DNA of 51,561 nucleotides from Calidithermus chliarophilus DSM 9957 (lineage in GTDB: Bacteria > Deinococcota > Deinococci > Deinococcales > Thermaceae): the NCBI RefSeq assembly GCF_000430045.1, contig NZ_KE387027.1, forward strand, positions 155,771 to 207,331, read 5' to 3'. Below the pieces are notes generated by a model that was not told the DNA's origin, did not search any database, and was given only the letters and a program-made list of their open reading frames with translations. Positions within the stretch are counted from its first letter, which is position 1. The number at the start of each line of letters is the position of its first letter. Both the position numbers and the translations under genes were made by a program. This document shows, one piece after another, positions 1-7,884 of the stretch.

Positions 1-361
1 CCAGCTGCGCCTCCAGCCGGTTCTGCAGGGCGGCGGGGAGGGGGGTGCCCCGGCCCCGGCGGGCCTCGAGGCGCCCGGCGAGGCCCTCGGGGTCCGGCTG
101 GGCGCACCGGTGCTCGAGGGCGGCCCAGTGGAGGCCGAGGCGGGCCCGCCGCTGCAGGGGGGTGCCCAGGGGCCGCAGGGATAGCCCGCCCCCGGGGGAC
201 CACGCCGCCCGGGGCTGGGGCGCGGGGGGCTCGGCGGCCACGGCAGGGGGGACGGGCCGGGGCCGGGGGAGTAAGGGCTCGAGCTCCGGCTCCCCCACTG
301 CCGCGCTGGGTTGTCGTCTCGAGGCTATCCCTTCCTTGGAACGCTCATCATAAACGCGCAT
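1..361 (-). CDS. DUF4157 / eCIS-core-domain-like protein, N-terminal part
   Basis: This gene begins at an ATG (complement of 359-361) and leaves the window at position 1, so only about 120 residues are visible. The first ~90 residues are a Pro/Ala/Arg-rich disordered leader. The last visible residues read RGRGTPLPAALQNRLEAQ, which resembles the opening of DUF4157, now called the eCIS core domain (usually G-x-PL-x-x-x-x-R-x-x-x-E followed by a V-R-V-H-T segment). Proteins with this domain are often associated with extracellular contractile injection systems, as cargo or toxins. The diagnostic second half (V-x-V-H and an H-E motif) lies outside the window, so the call rests on a short match. 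No clear Shine-Dalgarno is visible; TAAACT lies just upstream, so a leaderless transcript is possible. Confidence 0.55.
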   Translation of the reverse strand, partial: MRVYDERSKEGIASRRQPSAAVGEPELEPLLPRPRPVPPAVAAEPPAPQPRAAWSPGGGLSLRPLGTPLQRRARLGLHWAALEHRCAQPDPEGLAGRLEARRGRGTPLPAALQNRLEAQL

Positions 362-429
362 GGGTAGAGTTTACGAAGTGAATCCAAGGTCGTGGAAGGG
401 GTGGGAGGCTTAATGCTCCCAAGAAGAGT

Positions 430-456
430 CCCCCACGCCAGGAGGAAACGTGGGGG
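430..456 (-). terminator. Hairpin terminator of the 481-2781 lipoprotein gene
   Basis: An 8-bp perfect stem (CCCCCACG / CGTGGGGG, 11-nt loop) lies 24 bp beyond the stop of the minus-strand lipoprotein gene. On that strand it is followed by the pyrimidine-rich ACTCTTCTT. It fits an intrinsic terminator with a weak U-tract. Confidence 0.55.
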
Positions 457-480
457 AGAGGAGGGAGGAAGCGAGGAAGG

Positions 481-2781
481 CTAGTTCTTGTCGGTAAGGG
501 CGCCCTCGATGTTCATGAAGGCCTGGGGGACGTTGGCGGCGAGGTCGCAGCCCTCGTAGAACATGAAGAAGGCGTCGCGGGTGAAGCACTCGGTGTGTTG
601 GGGGTTGCGCACCTCGAGCCGCAGCCCGGGTTTGACGTACTGGCGGACGGCGCCGGGGTCGGAGGCGGGCAGGACCTTCTTGCCGTAGACGTCGGTGAAG
701 AACTCCCCGCCGCCGCCCGGCGTCCTGGAGGCGTCGATGGACAGTGCCGGGCCGCCGGGGTCGGTGGCGAAGGAGAACAGGCGGGTCTCGCCGGTGCTGT
801 TGCCGATGCGCATCAGGCTGCTGCAGACGGGGCCGGTGCAGGCGGTGATGGGGTTGACCGTGTCGAAGGTGAGGCCGCCGAGGTTGAGGCCAAGGATGTT
901 GCCCGACACGTCGGAGCGCCAGGGCTCGTAGCCGTTGAGGCTGCCCTGGGTTCCGTCGTAGACGTGGATCTTGCGCTCGCCGTTGCTCTGGTCGGCCACC
1001 TGGGAGGGGGTGAGGACGCCCTGGGGGCAGGTGGCTTCGAGGGGGAGGTCGGTGTTGTTGTTGGTGGAGGGGCCGAAGTCGGTGTTGATGTGGAGCTTGG
1101 CCACGATCTCGCCCGTGCTCGCGCTGGCCACGGCGACCTCGAGGCTGTGGAACTGGCGGCAGACCCGGCCCGCGCCGCCGGTGCCGAAGTGGTGGACGAA
1201 GAGCCAGCGGTAGCCGTCGCGCTCCCACACGTAGTTCTTGAAGCCGGGGTGCGGCTCGGGCAGCACGCCGTCGGTGTGGAGGGCGTCCTGGATGTAGCCG
1301 AACGCGGGCTTATAACCGGCTTTGAACAGGCCGGGGTCGGAGCCGTGGTCGTGGCCGAAGTAGCACCAGTAGACGGGGTCGACCTGGGGGTGCCAGGTGG
1401 CGAGGACCCGCCTGGCGCCGTTGGGCATGGTGACCTCGGTGGTGTACTGGTCGTGCACCCACTGCGGGCAGGCCTTGTTGGGCTCGGCGGCCGGGCTCCC
1501 GAGCTGCGGGGGTTCTGCCGGAGGGGTGCCGTCTTTTTCGGCGAAGAGGACCCAGTACGTCTCGAGGTTCTGCGCCTGGCGCTGGCCGGGGTCGTAGACC
1601 GAGCCGAGCTCGACGGCCTGGCCGGCGCTGAAGTTCTTGACGAAGACCCGGCGGTCCTGCCCGGCGATGCGCACCTTGCCCTGTTCGCTCCAGTTGTTCT
1701 TGAGCCAATTGGGCACCTTGGCGGGGTCGGCGCGCCACACCACCGCCAGCCGGGCGTCACGGCTCAGCGTGAGGCGCACGAACACCGGCTTGTCGTACTG
1801 CCAGACCCCGCCGTGCTTGCCGCCGTTGGGCGGGGTGAGCACGTCCCAGCCCTGGTAGGCGCCTGCGTCGTTGATGGCGCCGTGGTTCTGCTCGTCGGGG
1901 ATGGTGACGCCGCTCTTGAACTGGCGGGGGCGGTAGAACATGGCCTCCACGGCGGGCTGGTCGCCCTCGGGGCTGTTCTGCACCCACATGTAGCTGCGCA
2001 GCAGCGTGGGGTTGGCGCCGCCGGGAGGGGGTGGCGGCGGGGGCGGCGGGGTCGCCGGGGCGGTGACGCTGAGGGTGAAGGGCGCGTACTTGGTGGTGCT
2101 GCCGGCGGTGCCTTTGACCCGCAGGCTGTAGCTGCCGGCCTGGGCCTGCGCGCTCACGGTCAGGGTGAGGGTGCTCGAGCCGCCCGTGGCGCTCGCGGGG
2201 CTGAAGCCGGCGCTGATCCCGGTGGGCAGGGGTTTGCCGTCGGCCTGCTCGAGGCTGAGGCTCACCGCCTCGCTGAACTTGTCCCGCACGATGCTCACCT
2301 CGGCGCTGGCGTTGACCGACCCGCTGGCGGGGCGCTCGAGGCTGCGGCTGGAGGGGTTGACGGTCAGGCTGAAGCTGCCGGGCTGGGGCTTCTCCTGCAC
2401 GGTGAGGGTCAGGTAGGCGTACTGGGTGGCCTTGCCCGCGCTGCCCGTGACCTGCAGGTCGTATACCCCCGGGGCCGTGCCGGTGGAGGCTTCGAGGGTG
2501 AGGGTGCTGCCGCTGCCGCTGGCTGTCTTGGGGCTGAAGCTGTAGCTGAGCCCGGTGGCGAGGCTGCCCCCGCCCTTTTTCTCCAGGCTGAGGCTCACGG
2601 CCTCGCCGAAGCCACTCTGCCGCCCGATGGCGACGCTAAGGTCTCGTTTGGTGCCCTGGACGAGCGTGGGGCTGCTGTCCGCAGCGGAGAGGGAGAGGGT
2701 GAAGGAGGGGTCGGGGTTCTGCTGCGTGACACAAGCCGCCATCGCCAGCGCTAGCGCAAGAAGGGGAAGGCGTCGTTTCAC
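481..2781 (-). CDS. Secreted lipoprotein, two Ig-like domains plus a Cys/His-rich C-terminal domain
   Basis: This is a 766-residue exported lipoprotein. I prefer the GTG at 2781 (VKRRLPLLALALAMAAC) because GAGGAG lies upstream of it; an in-frame ATG at 2814 would place residues ahead of the signal peptide. A basic n-region, hydrophobic core and AMAAC lipobox predict lipidation at about Cys17. Two related beta-rich domains follow (about 22-130 and 130-243), then a run of nine prolines. The ~510-residue C-terminal region is shared with the gene at 11986-14826. It contains CYFGHDHGSDP, FVHHFGTGGAGR and CFTRDAFFMFYEGC, with several conserved cysteines that could form disulfides outside the cell. 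I do not recognise this domain. Clustered His/Asp suggest metal or ligand binding, which is inference. Confidence 0.85.
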   Translation of the reverse strand: MKRRLPLLALALAMAACVTQQNPDPSFTLSLSAADSSPTLVQGTKRDLSVAIGRQSGFGEAVSLSLEKKGGGSLATGLSYSFSPKTASGSGSTLTLEASTGTAPGVYDLQVTGSAGKATQYAYLTLTVQEKPQPGSFSLTVNPSSRSLERPASGSVNASAEVSIVRDKFSEAVSLSLEQADGKPLPTGISAGFSPASATGGSSTLTLTVSAQAQAGSYSLRVKGTAGSTTKYAPFTLSVTAPATPPPPPPPPPGGANPTLLRSYMWVQNSPEGDQPAVEAMFYRPRQFKSGVTIPDEQNHGAINDAGAYQGWDVLTPPNGGKHGGVWQYDKPVFVRLTLSRDARLAVVWRADPAKVPNWLKNNWSEQGKVRIAGQDRRVFVKNFSAGQAVELGSVYDPGQRQAQNLETYWVLFAEKDGTPPAEPPQLGSPAAEPNKACPQWVHDQYTTEVTMPNGARRVLATWHPQVDPVYWCYFGHDHGSDPGLFKAGYKPAFGYIQDALHTDGVLPEPHPGFKNYVWERDGYRWLFVHHFGTGGAGRVCRQFHSLEVAVASASTGEIVAKLHINTDFGPSTNNNTDLPLEATCPQGVLTPSQVADQSNGERKIHVYDGTQGSLNGYEPWRSDVSGNILGLNLGGLTFDTVNPITACTGPVCSSLMRIGNSTGETRLFSFATDPGGPALSIDASRTPGGGGEFFTDVYGKKVLPASDPGAVRQYVKPGLRLEVRNPQHTECFTRDAFFMFYEGCDLAANVPQAFMNIEGALTDKN
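1328..1506. repeat. 179-bp identical block, copy A
   Basis: Identical by eye to 12812-12990. It encodes the HDHGSDP to SPAAEPNKACPQW part of the unknown C-terminal domain in the two lipoprotein paralogues. The rest of the domain is clearly diverged, so local gene conversion is likely. Confidence 0.8.
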
Positions 2782-2839
2782 GGGTTGAATACTCCTCGAG
2801 GGGATTGGCAGCAACTGTCAGGTTGCCGAAAGACATTGA

Positions 2840-2867
2840 ATCATAACGGGCGTAACGGAATTTTGAA
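2840..2867 (-). promoter_or_regulatory. Candidate promoter of the 481-2781 lipoprotein gene
   Basis: On the minus strand TTCAAA (complement of 2862-2867) and TATGAT (complement of 2840-2845) are separated by 16 bp. This resembles a housekeeping -35/-10 pair about 60 bp upstream of the GTG start. The -10 is good and the -35 weak. Confidence 0.45.
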
Positions 2868-2976
2868 AAGGCCCTTAAAACAACCTTCATGTTCATGAGA
2901 AATTCCCCTGAATAAAGGAAGCATAAAGCCCGCCAAGGGGCAGGGGCCAGGGTGGGCTCATGCGCAGAGACTTCTT

Positions 2977-3102
2977 ATACCAGATTCGGTTAGTTCGTCA
3001 CCGTTCGGTGACGAACTAACCCGACCGAAGGGAGTGCTCTAGGATTCAAAAAGATAGCCTCCAGGGTTCTGGGTTGGATGATTATCTTTTTGAATCCGGT
3101 AT
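2977..3102. mobile_element. MITE-like palindromic element, copy 1
   Basis: This 126-bp element is bounded by imperfect 11-bp terminal inverted repeats (ATACCAGATTC at the left, GAATCCGGTAT at the right). Inside are two inverted repeats. One is a perfect 15-bp stem with a 4-nt loop (2988-3021, GGTTAGTTCGTCACC and its complement). The other is a 15-bp pair, GGATTCAAAAAGATA at 3042-3056 with its complement at 3083-3097. Related copies lie at 11669-11796 and 23314-23472. It has no coding capacity, so a non-autonomous transposable element is likely. It occupies most of the gap between the divergent lipoprotein and glycosyltransferase genes. Confidence 0.8.
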
Positions 3103-3242
3103 TACAGAAATCGCCGGGGGCCGGTCGCGGGTGGAACCTCCTGCGGGGCGTTACGGCCTGGCCCGGTCGTCGCGCCGGGGCACGTTACGGGCGTGGCCCC
3201 AGCCGGATGTGGTAGCTTCACTCCGGAGGTCCGGCGCGAACG

Positions 3243-4337
3243 ATGGAAGATATACCGACCGTAGCGGTGCCCGACCTCGAGAGCTACTCCCCCCGCGGCG
3301 GGATCGGGCGGGTGCTGGGGAGCCTGCGGGCGGGGTGGGGCGAGCGGGTGCGGGTGGTGGGGGCCGCCTACCGCCGCCTCCCCCTGCCGCTGCTGCGCAC
3401 CCGCCCCATCGGGGTGCGGCCCTCACGTCCCAGCGACCTCGTCCTGCTGCCGCAGCTCACCGGGGCCGAGGCCCTGCGCGACACCGGGGGCCTGCCCAGC
3501 GTCGTGATCGCGCACGACATCGGGGTGGTGGACTTCCCCGGCGACCGCGGCACCCTGGACTGGTGGGGCCAGAAGAGCGTAGAGGCCAGCTTCTACGGGC
3601 TGCGCCGGGCCAGCCGGGTGGTGGCCGTCTCGGAGTTCACGCGCCGGCGCCTGCTGCACCACCTGCCCGAGCTCGAGGGCCGCGTCGAGGTGGTGCTCAA
3701 CGGGGTGGACCCGGCCTTCCTCGAGCCCGGCCCCACCCCCCTCCAGGCGCGGGAGCTGCTGCAGGCTGGCCTCGAGCAGGGCCTGGAGGGGCCGCTGGTG
3801 CTCTACGTGGGCACCGAGCTGCCGCGCAAGAACGTGGGCCTGCTGCTGCGGGCCTTCGCCCGGGCGCGGCGGCGCTTCCCCAGCGCCACCCTGCTCAAGG
3901 TCGGGGGGGCGGGCGGCCCGCGCTGGCGGGCCCAGACCCAGGCCCTGCTGCGCGAGCTCGGCCTGCAGGAGGGCCGTGAGGTGCGCTTCCTGCAGAACAT
4001 CGACGACGCCCTGCTGCAGGCGGCCTACCGCGCCGCCGACGTGATGGCGGTGCCCAGCCTCTACGAGGGCTTCGGGCTGCCCGCGCTCGAGGCCCTCGCC
4101 TGCGGCACGCGGGTGCTGGTGACCAACTGCGCTGCCTTGCCCGAGGTGGTGGGATCGGTGGGAACGGTCGTGGAGCCCAGCCTCGAGCCCTTCGCGCGGG
4201 CGCTCGAGGAACTGCTAGCCGCCCCGGCCGCTGAGGGATGGCGCCAGGCGGCCCGCGACCATGCCCGGCAACTGACCTGGCCCAGCCGGGCCGAGGCGTA
4301 CTTGCAGATCATCCGGCAGACGGCCGGCGGCGCTTAG
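3243..4337 (+). CDS. Family 4 glycosyltransferase (GT-B fold)
   Basis: This 364-residue protein has the two halves of a GT-B retaining glycosyltransferase. The N-terminal half includes GGIGRVLGSL near residue 20 and the linker VVAVSEFTRRRLL near 125. The C-terminal half has VLYVGTELPRKNVGLLLRAF near 185 and the nucleotide-sugar-binding PSLYEGFGLPALEALACG near 270, carrying the E-x7-E signature of family GT4. It would transfer a sugar from a nucleotide donor onto a surface glycan or glycolipid; the sugar and acceptor cannot be told. The ATG is preceded by GGAGGT (3225-3230). Its 3' end overlaps the convergent gene at 4215-7586 by 123 bp. Confidence 0.9.
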   Translation: MEDIPTVAVPDLESYSPRGGIGRVLGSLRAGWGERVRVVGAAYRRLPLPLLRTRPIGVRPSRPSDLVLLPQLTGAEALRDTGGLPSVVIAHDIGVVDFPGDRGTLDWWGQKSVEASFYGLRRASRVVAVSEFTRRRLLHHLPELEGRVEVVLNGVDPAFLEPGPTPLQARELLQAGLEQGLEGPLVLYVGTELPRKNVGLLLRAFARARRRFPSATLLKVGGAGGPRWRAQTQALLRELGLQEGREVRFLQNIDDALLQAAYRAADVMAVPSLYEGFGLPALEALACGTRVLVTNCAALPEVVGSVGTVVEPSLEPFARALEELLAAPAAEGWRQAARDHARQLTWPSRAEAYLQIIRQTAGGA

Positions 4338-7300
4338 GCCGAAGTTCCCCGCCCACTTGATGCCCCCCAGCAGGTGGGCCAGGAATTTGGGGTCGCTGTA
4401 GTCGGCCTTGTCGGAGCCGAGGTTGGTGTACCAGGAGCGCCCCCCGTCGTAGAGGTGGTACCAGGCCATGGGGTGGTCGGCGCCCATGGTGCCCCCGTCC
4501 ACGTAGGACTCGTCGAGGTTGAGCAGCACGGTGGCCCCGTTGACCTTGGGGTTGACGTCGAAGTTATAGGCCTCGACCTCGAAGTACCAGGGGCTGGGCA
4601 GGCCCTGGCTCGAGGGGTGTGAGCCGTCGGTCACGGTCAGCTTGAGCCCGCTCGCGCGGATCTCGCTGGCGAATTTCGCGCCCACCATCTGCACGTACCA
4701 GGGCCAGCCGTTCAGGGTGTCGGCCGCGCTGTGGACCCCCACGAAGCCCCCACCCCCCCGGATGTATTGCTGGAGGGCGCCCTGTTGCGAGGCGTTGAGC
4801 ACGTTGCCCTGGGTGTTGAGGAAGACGACGGCGCGGTACTGGGCCAGGTTGGCGCTGGTGAAGGCCGCCGCGTCCTCGGTAGCGTCCACGCCGAAGCCGT
4901 TGAGCTGGCCGAGTTGCCGGATGGCGGCGATGCCGTCGGGGATGGAGTCGTGGCGGAAGGACTCGGTCTTGGAGAACACCAGAACCCGGTTGGACGCGCC
5001 GCCGGCGGGCCGGTTCTCCATCAGCACCACCGGGCCGGTGCCGAAGCAGGCCTCGGGCTCGGGGCAGACGTGGCCGAAGATGTCGTAGTCGCCGTCGCTG
5101 CCGGCGTCGGCCACGCGGGTCTGGTGCAGCCCCTCGGTGGCGATCACCTGGGCGCTCCAGCTCGAGCCGCTGCGCAGCCACAGGAACAGGCGCTTCTGGC
5201 CGCGGAACTCCGAGCCCACGACGTCGAGGTCGCCGTCGGCGTCGAGGTCGAGCACGTCGAGGGAGTGGATGCTGTCGACGCTGCCCTGAATGGCGTGGCG
5301 GGTCCAGGGGCCGGTGGGGTCGGCGGGGGCTTCGAACCAGGCCACTTCGCCGGTGCGCTCGGAGGGCGCCATCACCGCGTCGAGGCGGCCGTCGCCGCTG
5401 AGGTCCTTGAGCACCACGCTGGCGTAGGGTTCCCAGCCGGAGGTGAAGGTGTACCGGCCCCACCCCCCGCCGCCGCTGCCGGGGTTCCTCATCCAGACGC
5501 CGCCCACCGCCAGGTCGGGCCAGCCGTCGCGGTTGATGTCGCCCACGTCGAGCCCGTTGCGGCCGTAGCCGGGGTCGATGTCGAAGGAGGACCACGAGGT
5601 CTTGCTGCTCTGCAGGAAGACCGTGATCACCGAATCGGTCTCGCCCCGCATGGCCACGTCGGGCTTGCCGTCGTTGTTGAAGTCGGCCACGACGATGTCG
5701 TGGGTGCCGGCGTTTCCGAGGCTGCGCTTGGTCCAGGAGGTCCCCGCCCCGTTGGCGTTCTCGTACCAGTGGGTGCCGTAGATCACGTCGAGGTCGCCGT
5801 CCTGGTCGAGGTCGGCCACCGTGCTGCCGCTCTGGCTGCGCGAGGCGCTGTCGATGGTGCGCTTGGTCCAGCCGGGCGCCTCGTACCACACCAGCTCGAC
5901 GTTGTCCCCGCCGATGATGAGGTCGGGGAGGCCGTCGCGGTTGAGGTCGCCGATGCTCTTCATCCAGGCCGACTGCGGGCTGTCGGCGTCGATCTGCACC
6001 CGCTGGAAGTTGAGGCTGCCGGTCGGCGGGGGTGGGGGAGGGGGCGTGGTGGGGTTGTAGGTCACGCTGACGCTGGCCTGGCCCTTGAGGCCCGCCTCGT
6101 CGTAGGCGAAGACGGTGACGGTGTTGCCGCCGCTCTGGAGGGTGCCGATGGTGCGGTCGAAGGTCACCGACTTGCCGGGGGTGACGTTCACCGTCTCCTC
6201 GGGCTCGCCGTTGAGCTTGAAGCCCAGCCGGGTCACGCCCTGGTCGTCGCTGGCGGTGCCCTGCACGCGCACGGTGTTGCTGGTGGTGCTGCTGTTGTTG
6301 GCCGGGCTGCTGATGCTGACGCTGGGCGCGGCGTTGGTGCCGGAGGCGTAGGTGAGGCTGAGGGTGACGGAGGTGCGGGTGTTGTTGTTGTCGTAGGCGT
6401 GCACCGTGAGGGTGTTGCCGCCCTGCCTCAGCCCGCTGACGTTGAAGCTGAGGCTCACGCTCTTGCCGGCGCTGATGCTGACGTTCTGCTCGTTGCCCCC
6501 GTTGAGCTGGTAGCTCACATGCGAGACGAGGGTGTCGTCGCTGGCGGTGCCCCGCACGGCGACGGTGCTGCTCGAGACCGTGCTGTTGTTGGCGGGCTCG
6601 CTGAGGGTGAGGCTGGGCGGGGTGGGGGGCGGGGTGTAGTTGACGGTGAAGGACCTCGAGCCCTTGTTCCCCTCGCCGTCGTAGGCGCTCACCACCACCA
6701 CGTTGGCGCCGGGCTTGAGGAAGCCGAGGGTGTGGTCGATGTTGACCTGGGTGGACGGGTTGACGCCGAAGCTCTCCTCCGCCTCGTCGTTGAGCTTGTA
6801 GCTCAGCCGGGTCACGCCCTTGTCGTCGCTGGCGCTGCCCAGGATGCGCACGGTGTTGGCGCTGACGACGGCGCCGTCGGCGGGCTGGCTGATGCTGAGC
6901 TTGGGGGTGGAGGCGGAGGCGGCGTTGTAGGTCACGCGCACCGAGGCCGAGCCCTTGAGCCCCGCCGCGTCGTAGGCGATGACCTCGAGGGTGTTCCCCC
7001 CGCTCTGCAAGCCGCTGACGCTGAAGAAGAAGGGCACGCTCTTGCCCTGGTTGATGCTGACGGGTTTCTCGCTGCCGCCGTTGAGGCGGTAGCTCAGGGC
7101 GGTCACGCCCCGGTCGTCGGTGGCGACGCCCTTCACCGCGATGCTGCTGCTGGCGGTGGTGCTGCCGTCGGCCGGCTCGTTGAGGCCAACCTGGGGCGGG
7201 TTGTTGCGCGGGGCCCGCCGGAACTGGACCTTGGCCGAGCTCTTCAGCCCGTTGGTGTCATAGGCGTTGACCAGGACGGTGTTGTCCCCCTCGGCCAGGC

Positions 7301-7586
7301 CCGTAACGGCGAAGTCGAAGGGGACCTGGCGGCCCACGGTGATGCCGACGGGGTGCTCGACCCCGCCGTTGAGCTGGTAGGTCAGGCGGGCGACCCCGCT
7401 GTTGTCGAGGGCCTCCCCCTGCACCGCGACGCCGTCGTCGGGGATGGTGGAGCCGCCGAGGGGCTGGTTGATCCGGATCTCTGGGGGCGTCCCGTCACCC
7501 CTGGTACACGCCGCCAGCAGCAACACCATTCCTGCTAGCAGCCCCCAAAAGAGGTTTCCGTGTGTTGACCCTGGCCCGAAACGCAT
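4215..7586 (-). CDS. Secreted lipoprotein: five Ig-like domains, FG-GAP/VCBS propeller and ThuA-like domain
   Basis: This 1123-residue lipoprotein starts at ATG 7586 with GGAGG just upstream. The signal sequence ends in the lipobox LLAAC at about residue 27. Five Ig-like repeats of ~95 residues follow (about 36-515), each with a SYRLNGG or SYKLNDE core and an AYD-x-x-G turn, then a seven-Pro linker. FG-GAP/VCBS repeats (about 524-865) show calcium-loop motifs such as DLNRDGLPDL and DLDADGDLDV, expected to form a beta-propeller. Residues ~867-1083 resemble ThuA/trehalose-utilisation domains (VFSKTESFRHDSIPDGI, GGGFVGVHSAADT, HPMAWYH). The last ~40 residues are encoded antisense to the glycosyltransferase gene and look like run-on beyond a lost stop. 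A carbohydrate-related role at the cell surface is inferred. Confidence 0.85.
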   Translation of the reverse strand: MRFGPGSTHGNLFWGLLAGMVLLLAACTRGDGTPPEIRINQPLGGSTIPDDGVAVQGEALDNSGVARLTYQLNGGVEHPVGITVGRQVPFDFAVTGLAEGDNTVLVNAYDTNGLKSSAKVQFRRAPRNNPPQVGLNEPADGSTTASSSIAVKGVATDDRGVTALSYRLNGGSEKPVSINQGKSVPFFFSVSGLQSGGNTLEVIAYDAAGLKGSASVRVTYNAASASTPKLSISQPADGAVVSANTVRILGSASDDKGVTRLSYKLNDEAEESFGVNPSTQVNIDHTLGFLKPGANVVVVSAYDGEGNKGSRSFTVNYTPPPTPPSLTLSEPANNSTVSSSTVAVRGTASDDTLVSHVSYQLNGGNEQNVSISAGKSVSLSFNVSGLRQGGNTLTVHAYDNNNTRTSVTLSLTYASGTNAAPSVSISSPANNSSTTSNTVRVQGTASDDQGVTRLGFKLNGEPEETVNVTPGKSVTFDRTIGTLQSGGNTVTVFAYDEAGLKGQASVSVTYNPTTPPPPPPPTGSLNFQRVQIDADSPQSAWMKSIGDLNRDGLPDLIIGGDNVELVWYEAPGWTKRTIDSASRSQSGSTVADLDQDGDLDVIYGTHWYENANGAGTSWTKRSLGNAGTHDIVVADFNNDGKPDVAMRGETDSVITVFLQSSKTSWSSFDIDPGYGRNGLDVGDINRDGWPDLAVGGVWMRNPGSGGGGWGRYTFTSGWEPYASVVLKDLSGDGRLDAVMAPSERTGEVAWFEAPADPTGPWTRHAIQGSVDSIHSLDVLDLDADGDLDVVGSEFRGQKRLFLWLRSGSSWSAQVIATEGLHQTRVADAGSDGDYDIFGHVCPEPEACFGTGPVVLMENRPAGGASNRVLVFSKTESFRHDSIPDGIAAIRQLGQLNGFGVDATEDAAAFTSANLAQYRAVVFLNTQGNVLNASQQGALQQYIRGGGGFVGVHSAADTLNGWPWYVQMVGAKFASEIRASGLKLTVTDGSHPSSQGLPSPWYFEVEAYNFDVNPKVNGATVLLNLDESYVDGGTMGADHPMAWYHLYDGGRSWYTNLGSDKADYSDPKFLAHLLGGIKWAGNFGLSAAGRLPDDLQVRLGPAGPGQLPGMVAGRLAPSLSGRGG

Positions 7587-7656
7587 AACGCCTCCGTTAA
7601 GGCAACGACTTAAGCCACGTAATTCAACCGTGAGAGGACACTGAGGGCGTTGAGAA

Positions 7657-7698
7657 TCCTGTAAAGGTCCGTTTAGCTAGTGTTTAGTTCCCCTTGAG
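7657..7698 (-). promoter_or_regulatory. Upstream motif shared with the 11986-14826 paralogue
   Basis: On the minus strand this stretch contains AACTAAACAC (complement of 7680-7689), followed by a CTAAA...TTTA arm pair around AGGWCC. The same decamer and a similar arm pair occur upstream of the 14826 start, at nearly the same distance (94 and 93 bp from the start codons). It may be a promoter or regulator site common to this lipoprotein family, or conserved DNA carried along by duplication. Confidence 0.4.
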
Positions 7699-7854
7699 CT
7701 TGGGGATGCGCTAAATGCTTTTGCAATTCTGCCAACTTTCACATCTTACACTGAACTTGCGTGGAGCCAATCCGAAACATACACCTGCCGCCCCGGGCTC
7801 GAGCGTGAAATCCAGGATTTTTCGGGTTTTGGGGTATTCCCGGAGGGTTCACCG

Positions 7855-7884
7855 GGAAAAACGTACCTCCCCCAAGCGGGGGGG
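7855..7884 (-). terminator. Hairpin directly after the 7885-8985 gene
   Basis: On the minus strand a CCCCC-GCTT-GGGGG stem starts right after the stop codon and is followed within 8 nt by TTTTT. This fits a short intrinsic terminator. The rest of the 7587-7884 gap holds no gene that I can see. Confidence 0.5.

Noticed and set aside
595-2754. Long plus-strand open frame (about 719 codons) opposite the 481-2781 lipoprotein, and similar frames opposite the other lipoproteins
   Set aside because: High GC with NNC/NNG codon choice leaves the antisense frame open. The products are Gly/Ala/Val-rich with no domains, while the minus strand has signal peptides and known repeats.
3074-3979. Plus-strand frame of 301 codons starting in the MITE
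   Set aside because: It is out of frame with the glycosyltransferase, whose motifs and ribosome binding site are clear. The product is low-complexity.
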